Below are positions 53,123 to 61,488 of a stretch of DNA of 64,000 nucleotides, in pieces (the first letter of the stretch is position 1; each line of letters opens with the position of its first letter). A model generated the notes under the pieces. It was given only the letters and a program-made list of their open reading frames with translations. It made no database searches and had not been told where the DNA came from. The stretch comes from Salipaludibacillus keqinensis (lineage in GTDB: Bacteria; Bacillota; Bacilli; Bacillales; Salisediminibacteriaceae), in NCBI RefSeq assembly GCF_003226325.1, contig NZ_PDOD01000002.1, positions 372,001 through 436,000 of the forward strand, read 5' to 3'. Position numbers and translations under genes: made by a program.

Positions 53123-53145
53123 TTTTTCCGTTGACAACGGAAAAA
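53123..53145. promoter_or_regulatory. 23-bp perfect inverted repeat, candidate operator
   Basis: TTTTTCCGTTG, A, CAACGGAAAAA: 11-bp arms around one base. Its centre contains the -35 TTGACA of the promoter at 53131. Likely the operator of the PRD regulator, though a read-through terminator of its gene is an alternative. Confidence 0.6.
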
Positions 53146-53158
53146 GGTTCTCTACAAA
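53131..53158 (+). promoter_or_regulatory. Candidate promoter of the PTS operon
   Basis: -35 TTGACA (53131-53136), -10 TACAAA (53153-53158), 16-bp spacing. Confidence 0.5.
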
Positions 53159-53172
53159 CGAAACCGCTTTCG
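53159..53172. promoter_or_regulatory. Candidate cre site overlapping the PTS transcription start
   Basis: CGAAACCGCTTTCG, 12 of 14 matches to the cre consensus, placed just after the -10. It also lies inside an inverted repeat AACGAAA / TTTCGTT. Confidence 0.45.
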
Positions 53173-53174
53173 TT

Positions 53175-53472
53175 GTAAATTAAGAATATAGAAACAAGGA
53201 ACACATTCGAGTTAGAGACGAATCTGGAACGTGGATCAAACATGAAGGAACCTTTTTTATAAAAAATGGAAGCGGTTCACCACCACTAAAATGGATTCAA
53301 TTCAGAATCGCAATAACCAAATAGTTCCTTGTGGCAGACAGCCCTGCCTATCAAAATTGAACTTTGCGCTGAAGCAATATTGTAAATGGTTCTAAGCAAG
53401 AGATTGCAGTCAATGGCAAGACATTTTAGAAACAAGCAACAAAAAAATGAACTAAACAATGGAGGAATTAAA
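53175..53472 (+). promoter_or_regulatory. Long untranslated leader of the PTS operon
   Basis: About 300 nt between the promoter and the EIIB gene without a coding frame of its own. I see no clear terminator or antiterminator pair and cannot assign a structure. Confidence 0.3.
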
Positions 53473-53796
53473 ATGAAACAAGCTTTAATTATTTGTGCAG
53501 CTGGTATGTCATCTTCTTTAATGGCAAAGAAAACAACAGAGTATTTTAATAGCAAAGGAAACGATATTAAAGTAGACGCAGTTTCTACTAGTGAAGGAAC
53601 TCAGAAGATTGAAGATGGTGAGTTTGATTTGTTTTTAATAAGTCCACAAACAAAAATGTATTATGACAAACTCAAAAAAACTGGTGATCGAGTTGGTAAG
53701 CCGGTTATCAACATCCCACCACAAGCATACGTTCCGATTCCGATGGGGATTGAAAAATTAGCAAACGTAATCTTAGAAGAACTTCCAAGTGAATAA
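53473..53796 (+). CDS. PTS lactose/cellobiose-family IIB component
   Basis: 107 residues. The phosphorylation site is Cys8 in MKQALIICAAGMSSSLMAKK; the fold continues with the GE-x-DLFLISPQTKMYYDKLK and IPPQAYVPIPMG segments typical of IIB of the lactose/N,N'-diacetylchitobiose family. It passes phosphate from IIA to the sugar bound by IIC. The ATG at 53473 follows GGAGG; upstream in-frame codons belong to the leader. First gene of the PTS operon. Confidence 0.93.
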   Translation: MKQALIICAAGMSSSLMAKKTTEYFNSKGNDIKVDAVSTSEGTQKIEDGEFDLFLISPQTKMYYDKLKKTGDRVGKPVINIPPQAYVPIPMGIEKLANVILEELPSE

Positions 53797-53840
53797 TTTT
53801 TTTGAATAAAGTTCTATAACGAGAAGCGTTTATACCTGGG

Positions 53841-53865
53841 GGGATTAAACCTTGCGTTTAATCCC
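53841..53865 (+). promoter_or_regulatory. Intra-operon stem-loop between the IIB and IIA genes
   Basis: Perfect ten-bp stem GGGATTAAAC / GTTTAATCCC with a five-base loop and no T-run. Likely an mRNA-processing or stability element rather than a terminator. Confidence 0.6.
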
Positions 53866-53921
53866 TCTAACTACTTTTGTATAAGAATATACCAACATGT
53901 TAAGAGGAGATGTACATAACT

Positions 53922-54242
53922 ATGGAGCAGGAAAAAATTCAAACGGTAGCATTTGAGATTATTTTACACAGCGGATCAGCAAGAACGATGATCCACGAGG
54001 CATTTAACATGATGAGAAATAATGAATTCAGAAATGCTGAAGAAAAGTTAGAAGAAGCGAATAAAGAAATCGTGTTAGCTCATAAATCGCAAACAGAATT
54101 ATTAAAGCAGTATTCTTCTGGAGAAACCATCACAATGGAAATCATCATGGTTCATGCACAAGATCATCTTATGACTGTTATGACACTGAAAGATATTGCT
54201 TCAGAAATGATCCATCTATATGAAAAAGTCGAAAATAAGTGA
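53922..54242 (+). CDS. PTS lactose/cellobiose-family IIA component
   Basis: 106 residues, helical. The active histidine is His78 in MVHAQDHLM, with Asp81 as metal ligand, matching lactose-type IIA numbering. ILHSGSARTMIHEAF at the N-terminus is also typical. Two ATGs are possible (53910 and 53922); the second starts the conserved MEQEKIQTVAFEII and has GAGGAG 12 bases upstream, whereas the first touches that site. 10 bp before the next gene. Confidence 0.92.
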   Translation: MEQEKIQTVAFEIILHSGSARTMIHEAFNMMRNNEFRNAEEKLEEANKEIVLAHKSQTELLKQYSSGETITMEIIMVHAQDHLMTVMTLKDIASEMIHLYEKVENK

Positions 54243-54252
54243 GGGATTAGGT

Positions 54253-54753
54253 ATGAAGAACGATGAAAGAACAGTTGAAAAAAATAAAAAAGAATTAAGT
54301 TTGAAATCGATGTACTTTAATCGATATTTACTAGTCAGATATGTTTCAGCCTTCTTCTTTTTTACGAATCTATACTGGTTCGTTTCATTATTAATGAGTC
54401 AATCAGCGCTATTTCTTGTTCCTTTGACTTTACTTGTTGTCTTGATAATTAGTATCGCAGAACAAGTAAAGATGTATAGCGATCATACAAATAACCCTAA
54501 ATATACAAGGTACTGTTTTCAAACCTTGTTGGGGACAAATGTATTACTCATTTTACCAGTTTCTTTTTCATCGTCTTTCACACACTTATACCCCTTTCTT
54601 ATAGATGAAACAAGGTCTAAACTATTAATCTTCTTTATATTGATAACTGGAATCTTATTAAGCAAGCACATTCTTAATCGATTAAATCAAATAAGACATA
54701 ATGAAGACAAACATTATAAACGTATCAAACAATATGAAGAAGTTATTAATTAA
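54253..54753 (+). CDS. Membrane protein within the PTS operon
   Basis: 166 residues with a charged N-terminus (MKNDERTVEKNKKELSLKS) and about four hydrophobic segments (about residues 28-45, 50-68, 95-110 and 120-138), ending in a charged helix. Not recognised as a PTS component. It sits between the IIA and IIC genes with tight spacing (10 bp and 19 bp), so it is made together with the transporter and may be an accessory subunit. GAGGGATTAGGT precedes the ATG. Confidence 0.65.
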   Translation: MKNDERTVEKNKKELSLKSMYFNRYLLVRYVSAFFFFTNLYWFVSLLMSQSALFLVPLTLLVVLIISIAEQVKMYSDHTNNPKYTRYCFQTLLGTNVLLILPVSFSSSFTHLYPFLIDETRSKLLIFFILITGILLSKHILNRLNQIRHNEDKHYKRIKQYEEVIN

Positions 54754-54772
54754 ACAGAAGTGAGGTATTAAA

Positions 54773-56131
54773 ATGGCTTCCGAAAACAAACTATTTGGTC
54801 TTATGGAAAAATATCTAATGGGACCCTTAAGCAAAATAGCAGCTTTGCGTTTTGTACGTGCGATTATGGCCGCAGGGATGGCTTCCATTCCTTTCGTAAT
54901 CGTAGGTTCCATGTTTCTAGTGTTGAACGTATTGCCGCAGACTTTCACATTTTTAGAAGGCTTTTTTAATAATACGTTTTTTAGAATCAGTGATTTGTAT
55001 ATGATAGCGAATACGGCAACCATGGGGATATTAGCGTTGTACTTTGGTCTCGTAGTAGGCTATGAATATACTAAAATAAATGCTGAAGAAGATGGAATAA
55101 ATCTCAACCCGTTAAATGGTGCTTTATTATCTATGTTTGCTTTGTTTATGACAGTCCCTCAATTAGGGTTTAATAATGGACAAATCTCACTTGTGGAACA
55201 AATGGATGATGGTGGCACAATTATTAATGGCTGGGAAATGGTTGGTAGTGGTGTGAGCCGTTTAGGTTCTACAGGAATATTCTCCGGGATCATTATGGCT
55301 GTTTTAGCTGTACAGCTATACAGACTTTGTGTGAAAAAGAATTGGGTTATCAAAATGCCTGATGCAGTTCCCGAAGGTGTATCGAGATCATTTACAGCGT
55401 TAATTCCAGCATTTTTAGTTGCTGTTGTTGTTATAATCATTAACGGTGTTCTCGTTTCGTTAGGTACAGATGTATACGAAGTCATAGCTATTCCATTTGG
55501 ATTTGTTACTAATATTACAGATTCGTGGTTAGGTGTACTAGTTATTTACTTTTTAATCCACGCACTTTGGATTGTGGGAATCCATGGATTCAATGTGATT
55601 TGGGTTGGATTTTTAACACCAGTGATTCTTTCAAATATGCAAGCAAACGCGGATGGCGCAAATATTCCACTTGCGGGCGAGTTCAACAATGCTTTCGTTA
55701 TTATTGGTGGTTCTGGTGCGACGTTAGGTTTAGTCATATTTATTGCCTTTCTAGCTAAATCTCAACAATTAAAAGTGTTAGGGAAAGCATCGCTTGTTCC
55801 TGGTGTTTTCAATATTAACGAACCATTGATTTTTGGGTTACCTATTGTATACAACCCTTTCTTGGCTATTCCGTTCTTTTTAGCACCAATGGTTACAGCA
55901 TCCTTAGCTTATTGGGCAATTAAACTTCAAATTGTACAACCTGTTATTGCACAAATGCCATGGCCTTCTCCGATAGGAATAGGTGCATTCATTAGTACAG
56001 GAGGTAGCATTTTAGCCGTAGGCATGGCAATCGCTTCTGCAATTATTGCCTTTGCCATTTGGTTCCCATTTATTAAAATGTACGATCAGAAGTTAGTTAA
56101 GCAAGAAAAAGGTGAAGGTGATATTATTTAA
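54773..56131 (+). CDS. PTS lactose/cellobiose-family IIC component
   Basis: 452 residues with about ten membrane helices. Family features: MEKYLMGPLSKIAALRFVRA at the N-terminus, LIHALWIVGIHGFNVIWVGF (about residues 261-280) and PGVFNINEPLIFGLPIVYNP (about 342-361), where His and Glu residues contact the sugar. It transports and phosphorylates a beta-disaccharide or related sugar. No phospho-glycosidase gene follows; the operon ends at a terminator, so the hydrolase must be elsewhere. Confidence 0.94.
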   Translation: MASENKLFGLMEKYLMGPLSKIAALRFVRAIMAAGMASIPFVIVGSMFLVLNVLPQTFTFLEGFFNNTFFRISDLYMIANTATMGILALYFGLVVGYEYTKINAEEDGINLNPLNGALLSMFALFMTVPQLGFNNGQISLVEQMDDGGTIINGWEMVGSGVSRLGSTGIFSGIIMAVLAVQLYRLCVKKNWVIKMPDAVPEGVSRSFTALIPAFLVAVVVIIINGVLVSLGTDVYEVIAIPFGFVTNITDSWLGVLVIYFLIHALWIVGIHGFNVIWVGFLTPVILSNMQANADGANIPLAGEFNNAFVIIGGSGATLGLVIFIAFLAKSQQLKVLGKASLVPGVFNINEPLIFGLPIVYNPFLAIPFFLAPMVTASLAYWAIKLQIVQPVIAQMPWPSPIGIGAFISTGGSILAVGMAIASAIIAFAIWFPFIKMYDQKLVKQEKGEGDII

Positions 56132-56238
56132 CCGTGGCGACGGTTCTTGTGGTCAAAGTACTTAGCATCCACGCAGCATGGCCCAACGGATTAGGACGAA
56201 TACGTTAGAAATCAAGAGGAAAATAGTATGCCTATATT

Positions 56239-56280
56239 AGAAGGGTGCCCCAAAAGATTCTACTTTTGGGACACCCTTCT
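56239..56280. terminator. Strong terminator of the PTS operon
   Basis: Long stem AGAAGGGTGCCCCAAAAG / CTTTTGGGACACCCTTCT with a six-base loop, about 110 bp after the IIC stop. Confidence 0.85.
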
Positions 56281-56415
56281 CTCTTTATTTGTTTTAAGTT
56301 GAACTTAGTGACAGCCGCAAACCCCTTCCACCCACAATAGCATCAGCTTGTTTCACGAAAGGCACCTTTTTGATTGAGTACATTTTCGCAATCATAGGAA
56401 CATACAGTCCAACGT

Positions 56416-56643
56416 TTATCGGCAATTCGTACAAATAGTAGGAGTTTTTTCTCCACGATATGTTTCATTCATTTTTTTCCCGCATGATGAGCATATCTTT
56501 GTGTTTTCCATCGTTCCTGAATACGAACCATAATTTTCATAATGAACATCTGATGCTTTTCGTAAAATATAAAAAAACACGAAAATGATTATTGCAATAA
56601 TCATAATTTGAATTAGAATTTGTAAAACCTCCCGTGAGCACAA
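56416..56643 (-). CDS. Small membrane protein with C-terminal zinc ribbon
   Basis: One N-terminal membrane helix (IMIIAIIIFVFFYIL) and a C-terminal zinc ribbon with CSSCGKK and CTNCR pairs. The full frame is 75 residues, starting at a GTG at 56643 that has no ribosome site. GGGAGG (about 56630) is ideally spaced to an in-frame ATT (ATTCTAATTCAA), and the first in-frame ATG (56604) is too far away. The true start is uncertain. No family name recognised. Confidence 0.55.
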   Translation of the reverse strand: MCSREVLQILIQIMIIAIIIFVFFYILRKASDVHYENYGSYSGTMENTKICSSCGKKMNETYRGEKTPTICTNCR

Positions 56644-56740
56644 AATGTATTTTACACATCAACTTTTATGTTAGCTTACTTAGACCCTATCCCTCATGTA
56701 TTTCAAGTAAATCAAGGCGTTAATCAAATAACCCCCCTGA

Positions 56741-57607
56741 CTATTTCTGTTTGTAAGTTTCAAACCACTCTGCCACTTCACTGGTGTATTCAACGAAAAA
56801 GTCATGAAGACTGTGATCCCCTTCTTCATAGCTGACCAACTTAGTCTCCTGTCCTTCTTCTTTTAGTGCTTCATAAAGCTGCAAAGACTGCTGGAAAGGG
56901 ACCGCTTCATCCTCCTCGCCATGAATCAACAATAGTGGCACATTGATGTCTACCACCCATTCCATAGCTGATCGCCTCTCATATTCTTCAGGCACTTCTG
57001 CTGGGTGTCCTACTAATTCCACAAGCATCTGTCTCATGGCCAGTCCCCGTGCTTCATATGCTCCCATCAAGTCGGAAACTCCGCCAAGCGTAGCCGCTGC
57101 CTGGACAGGCATACCCTCCTGGATAGCCCGGTAAGTCATGAGGCCTCCACGAGAGAAACCGAACATAAAGATTTCATCTTCAGCGGCAAACTCAATTCCC
57201 CTTGCCACATGCTCTAGCTGAAGCACATCATTCACATCATCTCCGCCAAACTCATCTACCCCTTCACTATTGCCACCTTCACGGTACTGACTGGAAATGA
57301 CTGTATACCCCTGATCGGCCCAAAATGCCTCATAGTGAGCCAACCACTCTTCTTCTATCTCCCCATAGTCCCGGTTTCCACCACGATTAATAATCAGAGT
57401 AGGATACTTTTCTCCCTCATCACCAGGGCTTACCACGTAGCCTTCAATTAAGTAATCATCACTTTTATAGACGATTTCCCAGGCCAACACATCGTAATCC
57501 GTTGAAAAATCCGACAGTTCTTCTTTTTCTATCAGTACCTCTTCTACCTCATCAGAACATGCAGATACTAAAAATACTATTGCTAATAAACTCAATATTT
57601 TCATCAT
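56741..57607 (-). CDS. Alpha/beta hydrolase lipoprotein (S9 peptidase-like)
   Basis: 288 residues with a lipoprotein signal (MMKILSLLAIVFLVSACS, lipid Cys17). The hydrolase domain has the nucleophile elbow GFSRGG (about residue 150), the acid in HGEEDEAVPF and the histidine in EGDHSLHDFF. It resembles dipeptidyl-peptidase/acylaminoacyl-peptidase-type catalytic domains without the propeller. It acts outside the membrane; the substrate is unknown. ATG 57607 follows AAGGAG; the upstream frame (57631) does not begin with a signal peptide. Confidence 0.88.
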   Translation of the reverse strand: MMKILSLLAIVFLVSACSDEVEEVLIEKEELSDFSTDYDVLAWEIVYKSDDYLIEGYVVSPGDEGEKYPTLIINRGGNRDYGEIEEEWLAHYEAFWADQGYTVISSQYREGGNSEGVDEFGGDDVNDVLQLEHVARGIEFAAEDEIFMFGFSRGGLMTYRAIQEGMPVQAAATLGGVSDLMGAYEARGLAMRQMLVELVGHPAEVPEEYERRSAMEWVVDINVPLLLIHGEEDEAVPFQQSLQLYEALKEEGQETKLVSYEEGDHSLHDFFVEYTSEVAEWFETYKQK

Positions 57608-57717
57608 GCCCTTCACTCCTTCGGTATACATATACGCACACTTGTGTAAAGGGTTTCATTATAGTGAATAAGTAGCATATGCCTTCATTGTTTGCAGCGA
57701 TTATCAATTTATGAAGT

Positions 57718-58197
57718 TCACACTCTCAATTTAAACTTTTGCTTTAAAATATAATCAATAGAAAAGAATATAAAAGCAAAGATTGAAAAAAGTAATGTAG
57801 CATAATTGAAAAAGATCTCGCTGAATGTTAGTTGTGTGAAGGGAATGGATTCAATAATAACTCCATACGGTAGGATAAATGCCATTCCAAATAAAATATG
57901 AAGCGCAAGAGAAATAACATTCGAGTATTTTTTCACCTTGAAACTTATCCTATCCGAAATGACAGATGAAATGATTCCGTAAATGAAAACAATAGGTACT
58001 ACGTGAATCGAATATGCTAAAATTCCTATTACCCAACCTCCATCCTCAGATGGAACAGGCTCAACTATATTTAGAATTAGAACTGCAAGTATTGAAGTAT
58101 ATACAGCGACCATAATCTTTCTCATTCCGTCACCTCCAATAGCAAATACAATAAATATGACAACAATTAAAGATAAAATAAAAAATGCATAATACAT
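57718..58197 (-). CDS. Polytopic membrane protein of unknown function
   Basis: 159 residues with about five hydrophobic helices: residues 3-20, 29-46, 55-80, 95-115 and 132-150. AGGAGGAATTC precedes the ATG. The N-terminus overlaps the 3' end of a small frame (58167-58322). No named family. Single accessory gene or a pair with that small protein. Confidence 0.65.
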   Translation of the reverse strand: MYYAFFILSLIVVIFIVFAIGGDGMRKIMVAVYTSILAVLILNIVEPVPSEDGGWVIGILAYSIHVVPIVFIYGIISSVISDRISFKVKKYSNVISLALHILFGMAFILPYGVIIESIPFTQLTFSEIFFNYATLLFSIFAFIFFSIDYILKQKFKLRV

Positions 58198-58322
58198 GAA
58201 TTCCTCCTCATTAGTTGAATATAATAGAACTTCCTATTTTTAAAACTCACGAATACAGAGAATGTAAAAAACACAAATATTACAATCCCAACACCAAACA
58301 AAAGATTAATAATCTCCACCAT
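58167..58322 (-). CDS. Possible small membrane protein (51 aa)
   Basis: A frame starting MVEIINLLFGVGIVIFVFFT with one long membrane helix and a basic tail (FKNRKFYYIQ). AGGAAG stands eight bases before the ATG at 58322. It overlaps the next gene by 31 bp, ending inside it; the tail beyond its residue 38 runs through that gene's ribosome site. Plausible but not certain. Confidence 0.4.
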   Translation of the reverse strand: MVEIINLLFGVGIVIFVFFTFSVFVSFKNRKFYYIQLMRRNSCIMHFLFYL

Positions 58323-58415
58323 TAACCCAACTTCCTGTTAATTGTTTATCAAGTTTTATAATTTCTAAATCTACTATTGTTAGCAAAATAATTATTACCA
58401 TATGGCTTTTTAATC

Positions 58416-59204
58416 TTACAACTCTGCAAAATACATGTGAGCGAAATACTCTATTTCATGATCATTCCGTAAAATTTTCACAATACTTTCTACACACTTT
58501 GTGGACAGTATTCCGTTTTCATAAAAATGATAAGCATAATTGGCTGCTGTTTCTCTTATTTCCAATTTAGAATGTTGAAGCAGTTTAATTAAACTCTGCT
58601 CAATAAACTGCTTTTGCTCAGTGGCATTTGATGAAAGGTAATCTAGTGCGTAGGCAATTTCTAATTCATTATTAGCTGAAAATGTATCGTTGATTTCAGG
58701 TATTGTCCATTGACGTTGTATGTCGTCTGTATACTCCTCTTCAAATTCAGTGGTTTGTTCATATAGCCCATTTAGAAAGGTGTCAAAGTTTGGGGCTAAT
58801 TCAATCATCTGTTCTTCATCAACATCAATTAAAATAACAGGTGGCTCGGTTTTCCTACTCCTATAATCAAGTGCAATCCATGAATGTCCATCTCCTGATA
58901 TTAGTACCACATTCTCAGGTAAATCCCATTCTTTAATTAAATACTCACTATCTAATATTCCTTTTTCCTTACCCAATCCTATTCCAAAAATATGGTCAAC
59001 ATTAATATGGTCATCAGCCCAAGATGTTGGTGTATCTAAACGGTGTGCATTAAATTTGATGTAACCACCATTTTGTTGTTTCAAGATATTTATATAAGAT
59101 TTTGGTAACGAAACCTTCAGTTTTTCTTCTGCTATTTCTATTATCTTATCTGTTAACGGTTCTAATTTGCCATAGTCATTCTCTTCTTGCCAAATGTTTT
59201 CCAC
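58416..59204 (-). CDS. SMI1/KNR4 (SUKH) family protein with helical C-terminal extension
   Basis: 262 residues. The SUKH domain (about residues 15-150): KLKVSLPKSYINILKQQNGG, then INVDHIFGIGLGKEKGI, ENVVLISGDGHSWIALDYR and PPVILIDVDEEQMIELAPNF, all typical. The last 90 residues are helical and HEAT-like. SUKH proteins often neutralise toxins in contact-dependent or polymorphic-toxin systems, but no toxin gene is adjacent here, so it may be an orphan immunity gene. GTG start with GGGAGTG upstream. Confidence 0.85.
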   Translation of the reverse strand: MENIWQEENDYGKLEPLTDKIIEIAEEKLKVSLPKSYINILKQQNGGYIKFNAHRLDTPTSWADDHINVDHIFGIGLGKEKGILDSEYLIKEWDLPENVVLISGDGHSWIALDYRSRKTEPPVILIDVDEEQMIELAPNFDTFLNGLYEQTTEFEEEYTDDIQRQWTIPEINDTFSANNELEIAYALDYLSSNATEQKQFIEQSLIKLLQHSKLEIRETAANYAYHFYENGILSTKCVESIVKILRNDHEIEYFAHMYFAEL

Positions 59205-59444
59205 AATAAACTCACTCCCAATAAGATTAATAAATACTCTCTATCATATTGCGATCCCTTCTAACAAACCCCTATACTTGAAGAACAACCATCTTCTAAT
59301 TTAACCTTAACATTTATTTCCTTTTTAATTGGATAAGAAAAGAGCATTCCTAGTTGAAGAAATGCTCTCAGTTAGTTCAATACCATTTTACTGTATTGTT
59401 GTTACGTTTTTAGATAAATTCCCTTCTTGAATCCAATTTTTTAT

Positions 59445-59749
59445 CTATTTATTAAAGAAAACAGGGTTAACTAAACTAATTCCGTGACCTACTTTTGGAA
59501 TCATTATCCCAGTGCAATTAGAGTTATATGAAATAAATCTACCTCAGATTTTTTCATTACTGCTTTTTCTTTAACTCCAACAGTAACCAATATTTTACCT
59601 TTAGCTTTATTAAAATTTTCGGGTATTTTAAATGACATATTTTCTTCTAATATTCTAATCAGTGTATCTGATTTCATATGATTACTTTCATAGTGATTAT
59701 AAAATAAGTAAGCAGCATAACAAATCATTTTTCCAATAAGTTTTTTCAA
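59445..59749 (-). pseudogene. Decayed alpha/beta hydrolase fragment
   Basis: 81 codons encode the middle of an alpha/beta hydrolase (FKIPENFNKAKGKILVTVGV ... VMKKSEVDLFH), then the frame shifts; the next frame continues with NCTGIMIPKVGHGISLVNPV and a stop at 59445, which carries the catalytic His. The first half of the gene, with the nucleophile, is missing. A remnant, not functional. Confidence 0.6.
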
Positions 59750-59850
59750 AAAGGCTCCATTTTCCTCCTAATAAGCTAAACAACCTTCCAATTATAAAAC
59801 CCATCATGCCACCTTGAATGCTTAGGAATTATCCATCGAACCCTCAGAAA

Positions 59851-59889
59851 AAGAGAACTCCCTGCTCACTCATCCCAGGGAGTTCTCTT
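59851..59889 (-). terminator. Strong terminator of the LVIVD gene
   Basis: Perfect 14-bp stem AAGAGAACTCCCTG / CAGGGAGTTCTCTT with T-run on the minus strand, just after the stop at 59894. Confidence 0.9.
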
Positions 59890-59893
59890 CATG

Positions 59894-61279
59894 TTATTTA
59901 TTTCTATTGTTCTTTTGTAAAACTTTCAATCCAGTTTCCATATCAGACGCCAGAATATAGTTTCTATGGGCGAAAACTCCCCAAATGTTCGATTTTTCCG
60001 GCACATAAGCGCCAATTTCCTCAGGAGTGGACGGGTCGGTTATATCGACTATCCTTACACCGTCGAAATAATGGGATAAAAAGAGAGTGTTACCTTGGAC
60101 TTTAGGGTCGTGGACGGTAAATCCAGGGTACCCTGTGGTCTTATTTGCCGCGTTATCCGTCTGGAAGGTACTCAGCAACTTAGGATCTGATTTATCTTTA
60201 ATATCATAAATTCTTACATAGCCAAATCCTTGTTCGTAGCCATGGCGGGTTGGGTTAAATACTTCTCTTGTTTCAATTAGCACGTTCCCTCCCTTGGCCA
60301 AAGCCGCAGAATGCGCAGCCCCTTGAACGTCTTGTTCAAAAGAGGTGCGCCCAACATATTCCGGATCTTCAGGGTTGCTGATATCCAGAATAACTGTCCC
60401 CATGTCCCATGCAGATAAGTAGGCGTATTTCCCTGTCGTATCAGCAATAACACTGTGGACACTGATTGAACGTGTCTGGCCATGTTCATCTGCAAACCGG
60501 TAGTTACTGTCCACGTTCGGAATCACAGTAGCCGGGTCAAACTGGAACAGCTCTTCAGGCTCAGCCGGATTACTGACATCCACAATGGTAAAGTCGTGGA
60601 TGGCTCCCCCTGATCTGCGGTAAGAGCCGGAATTGGCAGCAAGCAGCAACGCGCGGTTCCCCTGGGTTGTTAAATAAAGTTCGTGAGTACCGCCGCCGTT
60701 AAGGTGTGCTTCAGGCGTTTCCCAGAAGCCTAATTCAACTGGATTTTCAGGATTTGTAACATCATAAATAACCGTACCGACTTTTTCAGCGTCCCCATTA
60801 AACCTTTGAACACTGACTACTGCTAAATCACCCTTGAAGTGAGGGGTGTTCACAGACTTTACAATGATTTTTTCCTGCCATGTTCCGGGAAGGTTGTCTG
60901 CAAACTTAGCGACTTCTACAGGGTTTGAAGGATCTTTCATATCAAAAACGCGAATGCCCTCATTTGACCCGGAGCCGAGGCGGTGGGTCCCCATATAGGC
61001 ATATCCTTTATGTGCGTAAACATCAGCGCCTGTAACAGGCAGTCCGCTGTCTGAATCCTGCAGAGGAACAGCGGCTGATTCATTTAAGTATTTAAAATTT
61101 TTACTTCCTTCCATAATCGGAATTTCATTCATGCCTTCGTCGCCAAATCGGTAACTGCTTCCATCTTCATATTCATAGTCGCCTTTTCCCAGCCCGTCTA
61201 TATCACACGCCATCACTGGAGTGGCAAATACTAAAGCTGCCATCGTCGTTACTGAGTAAATTTTTAATTTATTTTTCAA
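59894..61279 (-). CDS. Secreted LVIVD-repeat protein, copy 1
   Basis: 461 residues with a signal peptide (KLKIYSVTTMAALVFATPVM, cleavage near residue 25). The mature protein is a series of LVIVD repeats (for example VFDMKDPSNPVEVAKFAD, VIYDVTNPENPVELGFWET, ILDISNPEDPEYVGRTSF, IVDITDPSTPEEIGAYVP), expected to form a seven-bladed beta-propeller on the outside of the cell. No catalytic motif is visible. TTG start with AGGAGG upstream. A tandem paralogue (61489-62865) lies 209 bp upstream. Confidence 0.88.
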   Translation of the reverse strand: MKNKLKIYSVTTMAALVFATPVMACDIDGLGKGDYEYEDGSSYRFGDEGMNEIPIMEGSKNFKYLNESAAVPLQDSDSGLPVTGADVYAHKGYAYMGTHRLGSGSNEGIRVFDMKDPSNPVEVAKFADNLPGTWQEKIIVKSVNTPHFKGDLAVVSVQRFNGDAEKVGTVIYDVTNPENPVELGFWETPEAHLNGGGTHELYLTTQGNRALLLAANSGSYRRSGGAIHDFTIVDVSNPAEPEELFQFDPATVIPNVDSNYRFADEHGQTRSISVHSVIADTTGKYAYLSAWDMGTVILDISNPEDPEYVGRTSFEQDVQGAAHSAALAKGGNVLIETREVFNPTRHGYEQGFGYVRIYDIKDKSDPKLLSTFQTDNAANKTTGYPGFTVHDPKVQGNTLFLSHYFDGVRIVDITDPSTPEEIGAYVPEKSNIWGVFAHRNYILASDMETGLKVLQKNNRNK

Positions 61280-61488
61280 CTGATTTCCTCCTGAAATATA
61301 TTTTTTAAGCGGTGGCGCTTAACTGCTTGTCCACAGTTTGCAGACAGAAAATAATTAATTTGAATAATTAAATAATTTATTCCGTAACCTTTTTCTTAAA
61401 AAGCTGGCAGTGAGTGAATCCGCGCCTCCTTTCCTACATTAGCTTTAACGTCCGGAGGCCAGACACCTACTATTATTATTTTGAAAAA

